Of a DNA stretch of 64,000 nucleotides, positions 36,028 through 44,450 are shown piece after piece (position 1 is the first letter of the stretch; every line of letters begins with the position of its first letter). The DNA is taken from positions 1 to 64,000 of the forward strand of contig JAABQK010000011.1 in assembly GCA_011391495.1 (NCBI GenBank), in the 5' to 3' direction. The position numbers and the translations under genes are program-made. The notes beneath the pieces were generated by a model, which saw nothing but the letters and a program-made list of their open reading frames with translations, was not told the DNA's origin and did no database searches. The DNA comes from Hydrogenophaga sp. (lineage in GTDB: Bacteria; Pseudomonadota; Gammaproteobacteria; Burkholderiales; Burkholderiaceae_C).

Positions 36028-36990
36028 ATGGCGCCACCAAGCACTGCGATCCCCGTCCACCACCATCGCTGGCGCGCCTATGCCAGCCTTGCCTTGAGCA
36101 TGTCTCTGGTTGGCAGTTATGTGGCGCTGTCCAAACCGCTTGTGCTGGTGTTCCCCGTTTTCTTGCTGGCCTGGCTGCGCTTTGGCATTGGAGGCCTCGC
36201 CATGCTGCGCTGGCTGCGCAAACCCAGCGACGAACCGCCCATCAGCCCTCGCACGCGGCGCCTCCTGTTTCTGGAGTCCTTCCTCGGCAACTTTCTGTTT
36301 TCGATCTGCATGTTGTTTGGCGTGAGCATGACCACGGCTGTCGCCGCTGGCGTCGTCATGTCCTCCATCCCGGCCGTCGTCGCGATCCTGAGCTGGGTCT
36401 TTCTCAAGGAGCGAATCGGAGGGCGCACGGCTGCGGCCATTGCCTGCGCAGCCATCGGCATCGGCCTGTTTTCCCTGCAGAAACCGGAACTCGGCTCCGC
36501 GCTGGCGCACGAAGCCCTGTTCCTGGGACTCTCGGAGTCGGTATGGGGGAACCTGCTGGTGTTTGCCGCTGTCGTGTGCGAGGCGTCCTACGTGGTGATC
36601 GGCAAGTCGCTGACCGAAGGCCTGGGACCCAAGCGCATCTCGGCCATCATCAATCTGTGGGGCTTTGCACTGGTCACTCCATTCGGACTCTGGGCTGCCT
36701 GGCGATTTGACTTCACGTCGGTCAGCGCTGGCATCTGGGGACTCCTGTTTTTCTATGCCCTGGCGGCCAGCGTCTGGACCGTCTGGCTCTGGATGACCGG
36801 TTTGAAGAGCGTGCCCGCCTCACGTGCCGGTGTCTTTACCGTGATGCTTCCAGTGAGTGCGGCGGCCATTGGGGTGCTGTTCATGGGGGAGCATCTCACG
36901 TCCATGCAACTGCTGGCGTTTGCCATTGCCCTGGTTGGCCTGCTACTGGCCACCCTACCGACCAGGCAACCCGCGCCCGCGCAGGGGTGA
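36028..36990 (+). CDS. EamA/DMT-family transporter
   Basis: A 320-aa inner-membrane protein with about ten hydrophobic helices in two EamA repeats (about 20-145 and 175-305). AVAAGVVMSSIPAVVAILSW and the Pro-Glu-like LKERIGGR at the end of the first repeat, and VFTVMLPVSAAAIGVLFMGE in the second, are typical. Drug/metabolite transporters export or import small metabolites such as amino acids; the substrate cannot be predicted. It is convergent with the SafE-like gene (17 bp apart). Confidence 0.88.
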   Translation: MAPPSTAIPVHHHRWRAYASLALSMSLVGSYVALSKPLVLVFPVFLLAWLRFGIGGLAMLRWLRKPSDEPPISPRTRRLLFLESFLGNFLFSICMLFGVSMTTAVAAGVVMSSIPAVVAILSWVFLKERIGGRTAAAIACAAIGIGLFSLQKPELGSALAHEALFLGLSESVWGNLLVFAAVVCEASYVVIGKSLTEGLGPKRISAIINLWGFALVTPFGLWAAWRFDFTSVSAGIWGLLFFYALAASVWTVWLWMTGLKSVPASRAGVFTVMLPVSAAAIGVLFMGEHLTSMQLLAFAIALVGLLLATLPTRQPAPAQG

Positions 36991-37007
36991 TGGCGCGTCG
37001 ACGCCGA

Positions 37008-37679
37008 TCACATGCAGAACAGCCCCGTTGGGTTGGTCACACCCATCCAGAGCGCCCAGCCGGAAGTTGCCGCCAAAGCCAGACCGGCCAGCCGAATGCC
37101 CCAGGCTCCGGACCGACCGCCCCTCAGGCGCAGCAGCAACCAGGGAGCGACGGTAAGGGAAATCGACGTGCCCAGAGAGAACAGCGCCATGATGCCTGCG
37201 CCTTCGAAGGCATTGGCCGAGAGAGAAGCCACCAGCAGGGCCGAATAGAGCAAACCGCAGGGCATGAGCGCCCAGGCCAAGCCCAAAACGATGGGGGCAC
37301 GCGCACCCAGGCGCACCAGTACCGGGCGCGCCTTGCGCCACAGCGCCTGGGCCAGACTGTCGATCCAGGCGGGTTGGCGGGCCTGCCAGATCAGCACAAC
37401 CCCGAGCAGAAAGGCCGCCACGTGAAACATGGTCCAGACCGGTCGGATGGCGATGGTGTTGGTACCCAGCAAGGCCAATCCCTGGACAGAGCCCGCGGCA
37501 AAGGCACCAAACAAGGCGTACCCCACCATGCGGCTGAACTGAAAGGACAGCAGCGCCCGGGTACTCCGTGCGCCCGCAGCACGGCTGATGCCCGCGCAAG
37601 CCGCACCGCACATGGCAACGCAGTGGGGCCCGCCCACCAAGCCCATGAACAGGGCTGTGATCGCCATTGATGTCTGCAT
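37008..37679 (-). CDS. Sulfite exporter TauE/SafE-family membrane protein (cbb3-locus type)
   Basis: A 223-aa protein with about six membrane helices. The first helix holds GGPHCVAMCGAAC, a Cys-rich motif conserved in the short COG2836-type members found near cbb3 oxidase genes, where copper delivery or assembly roles have been suggested. ATG 37679 is used; a GTG three codons upstream is also open. It follows hemN by 48 bp and is likely co-transcribed from the FNR-box promoter. Confidence 0.8.
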   Translation of the reverse strand: MQTSMAITALFMGLVGGPHCVAMCGAACAGISRAAGARSTRALLSFQFSRMVGYALFGAFAAGSVQGLALLGTNTIAIRPVWTMFHVAAFLLGVVLIWQARQPAWIDSLAQALWRKARPVLVRLGARAPIVLGLAWALMPCGLLYSALLVASLSANAFEGAGIMALFSLGTSISLTVAPWLLLRLRGGRSGAWGIRLAGLALAATSGWALWMGVTNPTGLFCM

Positions 37680-37727
37680 GCGAGGCACTGTACCGGGAAC
37701 ACGAAGCCCCGGTCGCGAAGCGGGCCG

Positions 37728-39107
37728 TCAGATGATCTTGGAGAAGCGTGCGCGATCCTGATCGACCTGCAGATTCTTGTCGAACACCATGGCAATGGCG
37801 CGCACCAGGAACCAGCCCGTTCCCGTGACCTGCATGCCGCCGCTGTCCAGCGTGACCAGTCCGCTCTCAGCCAGGCCGGCCAGCACCTCCAGTTCACGCG
37901 CGAAATAAGCCTTGAAATCAATCAGATGTCCAAGCTCGATGGACTCGTAATGGAGCGCCCCCTGGCACATGATGGACATGATGACGGATCGGCGCAGCAA
38001 GTCGTCGCGCGTGAGCGCCAAGCCACGCACGACGGGCAAGCGGCCCTGGTCCAGCGAGTCGTAGTAGTCCTCGAGCGTCTTGGCATTCTGGCTGTAGGTG
38101 GCACCGATGCGCCCAATGGCCGACACACCCAGAGCGATCAGGTCGCAATCGGGCTGCGTGCTGTAGCCCTGAAAGTTGCGATGCAAACGCCCCTGGCGCT
38201 TGGCAACAGCCAACGCATCGGTTGGAAGCGCGAAATGGTCCATGCCCACATAGACATAGCCGGCATCCATCAGGGCATCCAGCGACGCCGACAACATCGA
38301 TAGCTTGTCAGCCCCGCTGGGAAGTTCGGCAGCAATGATGCGGCGCTGGGGCTTGAAGCGGGTTGGCAAATGCGCATAGGCATACAAGGCAATGCGGTCC
38401 GGGCGCAGCTCGTTGACCTGGGCCAGGGTGCGCGCAAAAGACTCCGGCGTCTGCAGTGGCAGGCCGTAGATCAGATCCACGTTCACCGACTCAAATCCGA
38501 TCTTGCGGGCGGTTTCCACCAAGGCAAACACCTGTTCGGCGGGCTGCACGCGATGCACGGCCTTCTGCACAGCGGGATCAAAGTCCTGCACGCCAAAACT
38601 CAGGCGATTGAACCCCAGTCTGGCCAAGGTCTGAAGACGCTGGTCGGTCACAGTTCTGGGGTCGACCTCAATCGAATACTCACCACCGGGCACCAGCGTG
38701 AAATTGCGCCGGATCATGGTCATGAGGTCTTCCAGCTCCGCATCGGACAGGAAGGTAGGTGTACCCCCACCCAGGTGCAACTGGGACACACTGTGCCCCT
38801 GGCCAAAATGCTGGATCTGCAAATCCACTTCGCGCGACAGGTAACGCAGATACTCTGCTGCGCGTTCGTGGTGCTTGGTGATCACCTTGTTGCAGGCACA
38901 GTAGTAGCAGACCGATTCGCAGAAGGGAACGTGCACATACAGAGACAAGGGCAAAGCCATTGACCCTGCGCGCCGTTGTTCGAGCGCCTGAATGTAGTCT
39001 TGCTCGGTGAAGGCTTCCACAAAACGGTCAGCCGTGGGGTACGAGGTGTAGCGCGGCCCAGGAACGTCGAATCGCTTCAGCAATTCATTGGATATGGCGT
39101 GACTCAC
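37728..39107 (-). CDS. hemN: Oxygen-independent coproporphyrinogen III oxidase
   Basis: A 459-aa radical-SAM enzyme making protoporphyrinogen under low oxygen, so haem supply for cbb3 oxidase continues. The [4Fe-4S] motif is Cys63-x3-Cys67-x2-Cys70 (PFCESVCYYC). The characteristic N-terminal DVPGPRYTSYPTADRF and the GGGTPTFLS SAM-binding motif are present. GTG 39107 is chosen because GGAGA lies 7 bases before it and the conserved sequence starts there. A perfect FNR box is about 60 bp upstream. Confidence 0.95.
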   Translation of the reverse strand: MSHAISNELLKRFDVPGPRYTSYPTADRFVEAFTEQDYIQALEQRRAGSMALPLSLYVHVPFCESVCYYCACNKVITKHHERAAEYLRYLSREVDLQIQHFGQGHSVSQLHLGGGTPTFLSDAELEDLMTMIRRNFTLVPGGEYSIEVDPRTVTDQRLQTLARLGFNRLSFGVQDFDPAVQKAVHRVQPAEQVFALVETARKIGFESVNVDLIYGLPLQTPESFARTLAQVNELRPDRIALYAYAHLPTRFKPQRRIIAAELPSGADKLSMLSASLDALMDAGYVYVGMDHFALPTDALAVAKRQGRLHRNFQGYSTQPDCDLIALGVSAIGRIGATYSQNAKTLEDYYDSLDQGRLPVVRGLALTRDDLLRRSVIMSIMCQGALHYESIELGHLIDFKAYFARELEVLAGLAESGLVTLDSGGMQVTGTGWFLVRAIAMVFDKNLQVDQDRARFSKII

Positions 39108-39160
39108 AAAAATTCTCCAGTTCGGATGAGCCACTGTGCAGCATCCGCGCCTGGGAGCCC

Positions 39161-39174
39161 TTGATCTTGATCAA
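39161..39174. promoter_or_regulatory. Perfect FNR anaerobox between hemN and fnr
   Basis: TTGAT-CTTG-ATCAA matches the FNR consensus at all ten fixed positions. The centre at 39167.5 lies 60 bp before hemN (minus) and 112 bp before fnr (plus), so it could activate hemN from near -41.5 and also autoregulate fnr. Neither side has a good -10. Confidence 0.82.
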
Positions 39175-39278
39175 GACAAGCGGGTGAAGGCGGAATCCAC
39201 CTTGACGCCTGAGCTCCGGCTTTTATGGCCACTGGAGGGCTTGATGGGTTAAGCTTGCCGTGCAAATTCTGGAAAATT

Positions 39279-39998
39279 ATGGACGTTCAAAGCATAAAAG
39301 TTGCCTGTTCCAGCTGCAATCTGCGGGAGTTGTGTCTGCCCATGGGACTCAACCCCGACGAAATGGACAAGCTGGATCACGTGATCTCATCCCGCCGCCG
39401 CATCAAGCGGGGCACGGCACTGTTCAACACGGGTGACAAGTTCACGTCTCTGTTTGCCGTTCGTTCAGGCTTTTTCAAGACCTGTGTCACCACCGCCGAT
39501 GGCCGTGATCAGGTCACTGGATTCCAGATGACGGGCGAGATCATCGGACTTGACGGTATCGTCAGCGACCACCATTCTTGCGACGCCATTGCCCTGGAAG
39601 ATGCGGAGGTGTGTGTGATGCCCTTTGACCAGGTGGAGGAGCTTTCTCGCGAATTCACCACCCTGCAGCACCATGTGCACAAGATCATGAGCCGAGAGAT
39701 CGTGCGGGACCACAGCGTCATGCTCCTGCTGGGCAGCATGCGGGCTGAAGAACGCCTGGCGGCCTTTTTGCTGAATCTGGTGCAACGGCTGCATGCCAGG
39801 GGTTTTTCACAGTCTGAACTGATTCTGCGCATGACCCGCGAAGAGATCGGCAGTTACCTGGGCATGAAGCTCGAGACGGTGAGTCGCACCTTCTCCAAGT
39901 TTGTCGAGGACGGCATCATTGAAGTCAAGCAACGGTATGTCCGTATCAAAAGCACAGAAGGACTCAAACAGATCGTGAATCCGCCAGCCAGTCGCTGA
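39279..39998 (+). CDS. fnr: FNR-type oxygen-sensing transcription regulator
   Basis: A 239-aa CRP/FNR protein. The [4Fe-4S] ligands are Cys10, Cys13, Cys19 (ACSSCNLRELC) and Cys101 (DHHSCDA), with the same spacing as E. coli FNR. The cyclic-nucleotide-like beta roll and dimer helix follow. The C-terminal HTH reads TREEIGSYLGMKLETVSRTF; the E-x2-SR recognition residues specify TTGAT half-sites, matching the boxes found in this window. ATG 39279 gives a standard N-terminus just before the cysteines; the frame is open further upstream. Divergent from hemN, convergent with the cco operon. Confidence 0.96.
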   Translation: MDVQSIKVACSSCNLRELCLPMGLNPDEMDKLDHVISSRRRIKRGTALFNTGDKFTSLFAVRSGFFKTCVTTADGRDQVTGFQMTGEIIGLDGIVSDHHSCDAIALEDAEVCVMPFDQVEELSREFTTLQHHVHKIMSREIVRDHSVMLLLGSMRAEERLAAFLLNLVQRLHARGFSQSELILRMTREEIGSYLGMKLETVSRTFSKFVEDGIIEVKQRYVRIKSTEGLKQIVNPPASR

Positions 39999-40017
39999 CC
40001 GTATCGATTCCGGCATA

Positions 40018-40053
40018 GAAAAGCCCCGCGCCAATCACTTGGCCGGGGTTTTC
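40018..40053. terminator. Terminator between fnr and the cco operon
   Basis: An imperfect GC-rich hairpin (AAAGCCCCG...CGGGGTTTT with inner CCAA/TTGG) with A/T arms lies between the convergent fnr and the last gene of the cco operon. Confidence 0.7.
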
Positions 40054-40073
40054 TGCTGTTCGGTGAACGGGAC

Positions 40074-40367
40074 TCAGCAGCAGGGCCCGTTCTTGGCGCA
40101 ATCCCGAGGCCGCTCCGACTCCGGCACCGGACATCGATTGACTTCAAACGGCGACATCGACAGCAGGGTCGTCAACGCACTGGAGGCCATGGTGACACCC
40201 CAGAAGACAAAAAATGCCAGCGTATAGACCGCCTGACGCGACAGCTCCAGCGGGTTTCCAAACCAGTGAAGATCACTCGGATCCACCATCGCAAACACGA
40301 TCATTTCCAGCACAGCCGCGACCAGAAAGGCCGGCCACGCAATCCACATCCACCGTTGGGCCCACAT
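40074..40367 (-). CDS. Small cco-operon membrane protein, Cys-rich tail
   Basis: A 97-aa protein with two predicted helices (about 7-25 and 45-68) joined by a short loop. The C-terminal tail contains three cysteine sites (NRCPVPE, RDCAKNG, PCC at the very end). AGGAGACAAAACG precedes ATG 40367. I recognise no named family; the position as the last gene after ccoG-ccoH suggests a role in oxidase assembly or copper/haem handling. The Cys tail could bind metal; this is inference. Confidence 0.65.
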   Translation of the reverse strand: MWAQRWMWIAWPAFLVAAVLEMIVFAMVDPSDLHWFGNPLELSRQAVYTLAFFVFWGVTMASSALTTLLSMSPFEVNRCPVPESERPRDCAKNGPCC

Positions 40368-40456
40368 CGTTTTGTCTCCTCGGATTCTCAGTTGACTGAT
40401 TGACGCGTGAAGCGGATGCATCCTTCCGCAGCAGCACGCCTGGATTCCCGGCCGAA

Positions 40457-40756
40457 CTACTTGTCAGACGGCACCAACGGCGAAGCTGCGTGGTTGCGTG
40501 CCTGGTGCGCAGGTTGTAACTTGATCCATGCGTCGGTCCGTGCCTGTCCCTCCAGTCCCTGGACCGCCTTCAGGTCGCGCTCGTAGTCGGCTTTGTTGAG
40601 GACAGGGTCAGCCCCGTCGATCGCAATGAACGCCGTGACGATTGCCGCAATGACGACCACCAACGGTCCACCCACCACCAGCCACATATGGGGTACCCGC
40701 CACCAGGGAGTCGGACGCAGCGGGTCTGAGGAGGTCTTGAATGTGGTGGTGTTCAT
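40457..40756 (-). CDS. ccoH: FixH/CcoH-family cbb3 oxidase assembly protein
   Basis: A 99-aa single-pass membrane protein: PWWRVPHMWLVVGGPLVVVIAAIVTAF-type N-terminal helix (about residues 17-45), then a periplasmic DGADPVLNKADYERD segment characteristic of the short beta-proteobacterial CcoH. CcoH stabilises the cbb3 complex during assembly. It lies 39 bp after ccoG. Confidence 0.82.
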   Translation of the reverse strand: MNTTTFKTSSDPLRPTPWWRVPHMWLVVGGPLVVVIAAIVTAFIAIDGADPVLNKADYERDLKAVQGLEGQARTDAWIKLQPAHQARNHAASPLVPSDK

Positions 40757-40795
40757 GGTGGGCTCAGTGTCGGATTGTTCGGTTGCGGAGGGGAC

Positions 40796-42265
40796 TCAAC
40801 GGGGCACCAGGAAGGCCGCCTTTTCGGTGACGCTGATGCCAGCGTCACTCTCTGCCTGGATGTCGAAATGGATCGGGTGCGAACCGGTGGCAGCAGCGCC
40901 CGGAGGGATCTGAACCCGAAGGACTGCCGACCGCACTTCGGTAGGCAACACTTCAATCACCGACTCTGACGCGATGGCAATGCCGGGCAAACCGGAAACG
41001 CGGATCACATAACGCTGCGTGCTCTCGGTCGCGTTCATCACCTGCAGGCGGAAAACGTTTTCGATTCGCCCCTGCTCCACCATACGGGCCAAGGCACCGC
41101 GATCACGGATCACATCGACCTTGAGCGGCGTGCGCAGAAACAGGCTGACCATCACGGCAAGGGATATCGCCAGCAGAATAGACGTGTACACCAAGACCCT
41201 GGGGCGCATGGCCCGCCGGATCATCTGGCGGGTGCTCCAGCCTTGTGCCATGCCGTTCTGCGTCGAGTACTTGACCAGCCCACGCGGATAGCCGACCTTG
41301 TCCATCACTTCGTCGCAAACGTCAATACAGGCGCCGCATCCGATGCACTCGTATTGCAGACCGTTGCGAATGTCGATCCCGGTCGGGCAGACCTGAACGC
41401 ACAAGGTGCAGTCCACGCAGGCGCCGAGACCCAAGGCAGCAGGATCGGCTTTCTTGGAGCGCGGACCACGCGGTTCACCACGTTTTTCGTCGTAGGTGAC
41501 GATCATCGTGTCCTTGTCGAACATGGCGCTCTGGAAGCGTGCGTAGGGGCACATGTACTTGCAAACCTGCTCACGCATGAAGCCTGCATTGCCGTAGGTG
41601 GCAAAACCGTAGAAGAAGACCCAGAAGGTCTGCCATGGGCCCAGCGAAGCCGCCAGCGACAGCGCTGCCAGTTCACGGATCGGGGTGAAGTAGCCCACGA
41701 AGGTGAAGCCGGTCCACAACGCGAACAGGATCCAGAGCGCATGCTTGAGCCACTTCTTGCCAAACTTGCTTGCAGACAGGGGCGATTGGTCCAGCCTCAT
41801 GCGGGCGGAACGGTCCCCTTCGACCTTCTTCTCGATCCAGAGAAAAATCTCCGTGTAGACGGTCTGTGGGCAGGCGTAGCCACACCAAAGGCGTCCGGCA
41901 ACGGCCGTGAACAGGAACAGCGCCAGCGCTGCGATGACGAGAAGCCCGGTCAGGTAGATGAAATCCTGCGGATAGAGGACCAAGCCGAAAATGTAGAAGC
42001 GGCGTGCTTCCAGATCGAAGAGCACCGCCTGCCTGGCATTCCACTCCAGCCAGGGCAGGCCGTAGAAAACAATCTGGGTGATCCAGACCGTGATCCAGCG
42101 CCAATTGGAGAACAGACCTGAGACAGATCGCGGGTAGATTGTCTTGCGCGAGGCGTAAAGCGACACCATGACCTCGTCTCCAGCCGGCACTGCGTTGGCA
42201 GGATGGGCTGAAACGGGCGCGATGCTGCGCGGACTGTCTTTGTTGTCTGGGGTGGCGGAACTCAC
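40796..42265 (-). CDS. ccoG: Cytochrome cbb3 oxidase accessory protein CcoG (FixG)
   Basis: A 489-aa polytopic iron-sulfur protein, recently linked to copper(II) reduction for cbb3 assembly. It has about five helices, an intramembrane CGYACPQTVYTE motif, and two [4Fe-4S] motifs (CVDCTLCVQVCP and CIGCGACIDVCD), then a C-terminal periplasmic Ig-like domain. GTG 42265 is chosen because family members have about 40 residues before SLYASRK; a TTG at 42301 and an ATG at 42169 are alternatives. It follows ccoP by 73 bp. Confidence 0.93.
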   Translation of the reverse strand: MSSATPDNKDSPRSIAPVSAHPANAVPAGDEVMVSLYASRKTIYPRSVSGLFSNWRWITVWITQIVFYGLPWLEWNARQAVLFDLEARRFYIFGLVLYPQDFIYLTGLLVIAALALFLFTAVAGRLWCGYACPQTVYTEIFLWIEKKVEGDRSARMRLDQSPLSASKFGKKWLKHALWILFALWTGFTFVGYFTPIRELAALSLAASLGPWQTFWVFFYGFATYGNAGFMREQVCKYMCPYARFQSAMFDKDTMIVTYDEKRGEPRGPRSKKADPAALGLGACVDCTLCVQVCPTGIDIRNGLQYECIGCGACIDVCDEVMDKVGYPRGLVKYSTQNGMAQGWSTRQMIRRAMRPRVLVYTSILLAISLAVMVSLFLRTPLKVDVIRDRGALARMVEQGRIENVFRLQVMNATESTQRYVIRVSGLPGIAIASESVIEVLPTEVRSAVLRVQIPPGAAATGSHPIHFDIQAESDAGISVTEKAAFLVPR

Positions 42266-42338
42266 AAGAAACCCAAGGTTGGAAAAGGAAAAGAGCCGCA
42301 ACAGTCAACAGACCACTGCGGCCCTCCTGGATCAACGA

Positions 42339-43247
42339 TCAATTGCCCGTCTTGTTCGACATGCCCCAGACGTAAGAAGCCAGCACGTTGATCTGGGCAT
42401 CGTTCAACAGCGCAGCCTGAGCCGGCATCTGGTTGTTGAAGCCGTTGTTGACCGCCCGAGCGATGGCCTCTTCACCCCAGCCGTGCAGCCAGATGCCATC
42501 GGTGAGATTGGGTGCACCGACCGCAGCCATGCCCTTGCCATCGGCGCCGTGGCAGGCTGCACAAGCAGCGAACTTTTCCTTGCCCTGGGTCGCACGCACA
42601 GCGTCATGCGGACTGCCCGACAGGCTCAGCACATAGTTGGCCACGTTACGAACATCTTCCGGTCCACCAACAGCGGCAGCCATCGGTGGCATGACGCCCA
42701 CGCGCCCCTGGCCAATGGTGGCCTTGATGTACGCATGGTCTCCTGAACCCAGCCAGTCCTGGTCGGTCAGGTTGGGGAAGCTCTTGGCACCACGCGCATC
42801 CGAACCATGGCACTGGGCACAATAGTTCATGAAGAGGCGCTCACCGATGGCCATGGCTTCGGCGTCAGCAGCGATCTTCTCAGGCGGCATGCCATTGAAC
42901 TTGGCGTAGATAGGCGCGATGGCCGCCTCCACCTTTTCAACTTCAGCTGTGTGCTGACCCTGGGAAGTCCAGCCCAGAACACCCTGGAATTTGCCGAACG
43001 TCGGATACAGCGCACCGTAAACCAGCGCGAAGATGACCGTGATGATGAAGAGATAGACCCACCACTTGGGCAGCGGGTTGTTCATCTCGGCCAGATCACC
43101 ATCCCAGACATGCCCGGTGGTGTTGTCGGCATGTGTGGCAGCCTTGGTGGTGCCGCTGATCCAGAGCAGGATCAGGCAGGCAATGATGCTGACCAAGGTC
43201 AACCCCGCCACATAGAGGTGCCAGAAATCACTTGTAAAGTCGCTCAT
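42339..43247 (-). CDS. ccoP: cbb3-type cytochrome c oxidase subunit III (dihaem)
   Basis: A 302-aa membrane-anchored dihaem cytochrome c carrying electrons to CcoO/CcoN. Two N-terminal helices (about 10-30 and 62-80) are of the long-CcoP type. Haem sites are CAQCH at 143-147 and CAACH at 229-233, with Met ligands in MPPMAAA and QMPAQAA-type segments. It follows ccoQ by 26 bp. Confidence 0.96.
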   Translation of the reverse strand: MSDFTSDFWHLYVAGLTLVSIIACLILLWISGTTKAATHADNTTGHVWDGDLAEMNNPLPKWWVYLFIITVIFALVYGALYPTFGKFQGVLGWTSQGQHTAEVEKVEAAIAPIYAKFNGMPPEKIAADAEAMAIGERLFMNYCAQCHGSDARGAKSFPNLTDQDWLGSGDHAYIKATIGQGRVGVMPPMAAAVGGPEDVRNVANYVLSLSGSPHDAVRATQGKEKFAACAACHGADGKGMAAVGAPNLTDGIWLHGWGEEAIARAVNNGFNNQMPAQAALLNDAQINVLASYVWGMSNKTGN

Positions 43248-43273
43248 GATGTTTCTCTTGTTGGTGCCGCGGT

Positions 43274-43411
43274 TTAGTCGTCGTTGAAGGGCAACTGTGC
43301 TGCCTCGTCAAAGCTGGCCTGGTTGCGTTTGGACCAGGCCCAGACCACGATGCCCACGAAGGTCAGCAAACTGACCACCGTGACGATGCTGCGGAGATCG
43401 TTGATATCCAT
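43274..43411 (-). CDS. ccoQ: cbb3 oxidase small subunit CcoQ
   Basis: A 45-aa protein (MDINDLRSIV...) with one membrane helix (about 9-27, VTVVSLLTFVGIVVWAW), then a short charged tail ending FNDD. CcoQ stabilises the cbb3 complex. It is 14 bp after the ccoO stop and 26 bp before ccoP. Read directly from the sequence because it is so short; the reading frame and ending are typical. Confidence 0.93.
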   Translation of the reverse strand: MDINDLRSIVTVVSLLTFVGIVVWAWSKRNQASFDEAAQLPFNDD

Positions 43412-43425
43412 GATGGGCCTTGGGC

Positions 43426-44439
43426 TTATTGCAGGGAGACTTCAACGCGCCGGGCTTCGGCATTCGAGCCGGCACCTTCGGTTGCAGCCGGCTTGACCAG
43501 TTCAAGCTGGGCCTCGCTCACACCCATGCCCATCAAAGCATCGCGAACCGCAAAGGCACGCTGCTTGGCCAGTTCCTGGTTGGACGCCAGGTCGCCAGTG
43601 GCATCATGAAAACCGCTGAGGTTGAGCTTTTTGCCTTCCTTGGCGGCCGTGGCCATTTGCGCCAGCGCCTCCGAAGCACCGGTCGCCAGATCGGCCTTGC
43701 CGGAGGCGAAGTAGAACTTCACCACACCGTTTTCCACCACCACGCTGGCCGCATCGGCTGGCTCGGCAGCAGCGGGAGCCGTTTCGGTAACTGCAGCGGC
43801 CACTGCTGCAGGCCTGGTGGCGCTGCGCGCTGTACCCAGCACCTGCAGGTAAGCGATAACCGCTTCCATCTGGGTCTTGCCTTTCACCTCCTCGGTGGAC
43901 TTGGCAATCTCCTCGTCCGAGTACGGAGCACCCAGGGTCCGCAGCACTTCCATGCGCTTGGGCAGGCTGTCGGCATCCACCAGCTTCTCGGCGAGGAAGG
44001 GATAGGCCGGCATGTTCGACTCGGGCACCAGATCACGCGGGTTGGTCAGGTGGATGCGGTGCCACTCGTCACTGTAACGACCCCCCACGCGGTGCAGGTC
44101 CGGACCCGTGCGCTTGGAGCCCCACTGGAACGGACGGTCGTACACGAACTCGCCCGCCACCGAATAAGGACCATAACGCAGCGTCTCGGCCTGGAAGGGG
44201 CGGATCATCTGCGAGTGGCAGTTGTAGCACCCTTCGCTCACGTACACATCGCGGCCTGCGAGTTGCAGCGCACTGTAGGGCTTGAGGCCCTCGATCGGCG
44301 TGGTGGTGGACTTCTGGAAGAACAGAGGAACAATTTCCACCAGACCACCCACGGCCACCACGAGCGTGATCAACACGATCATGAGGAAGTTGTTGGTCTC
44401 GATCCGGGCGTGGCCTATGATTTTTTCGTTGTTTGCCAT
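43426..44439 (-). CDS. ccoO: cbb3 oxidase subunit II (CcoO) fused to an OmpA-like domain
   Basis: A 337-aa protein. Residues 1-205 are a normal CcoO: an N-terminal membrane helix (18-40), the haem c site CYNCH (71-75), [16 protein letters not shown] and the MPAYPFL Met-ligand region. After an Ala/Pro-rich linker (about 206-235) comes an OmpA/MotB-like domain (239-337) with [18 protein letters not shown] and [12 protein letters not shown], retaining the Asp and Arg that bind meso-diaminopimelate in peptidoglycan-binding relatives. Typical CcoO ends near 200 residues, so this is a fusion. The frame is continuous with no sign of frameshift. It lies 11 bp after ccoN. Confidence 0.93.
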   Translation of the reverse strand: MANNEKIIGHARIETNNFLMIVLITLVVAVGGLVEIVPLFFQKSTTTPIEGLKPYSALQLAGRDVYVSEGCYNCHSQMIRPFQAETLRYGPYSVAGEFVYDRPFQWGSKRTGPDLHRVGGRYSDEWHRIHLTNPRDLVPESNMPAYPFLAEKLVDADSLPKRMEVLRTLGAPYSDEEIAKSTEEVKGKTQMEAVIAYLQVLGTARSATRPAAVAAAVTETAPAAAEPADAASVVVENGVVKFYFASGKADLATGASEALAQMATAAKEGKKLNLSGFHDATGDLASNQELAKQRAFAVRDALMGMGVSEAQLELVKPAATEGAGSNAEARRVEVSLQ

Positions 44440-44450
44440 GTTGGTGCTCC

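Noticed and set aside
35723-36097. A 124-codon plus-strand frame in the AT-rich aceA upstream region
   Set aside because: Composition changes abruptly along the frame, it overlaps the DMT gene, lacks a Shine-Dalgarno and has no recognisable feature; the region looks regulatory.
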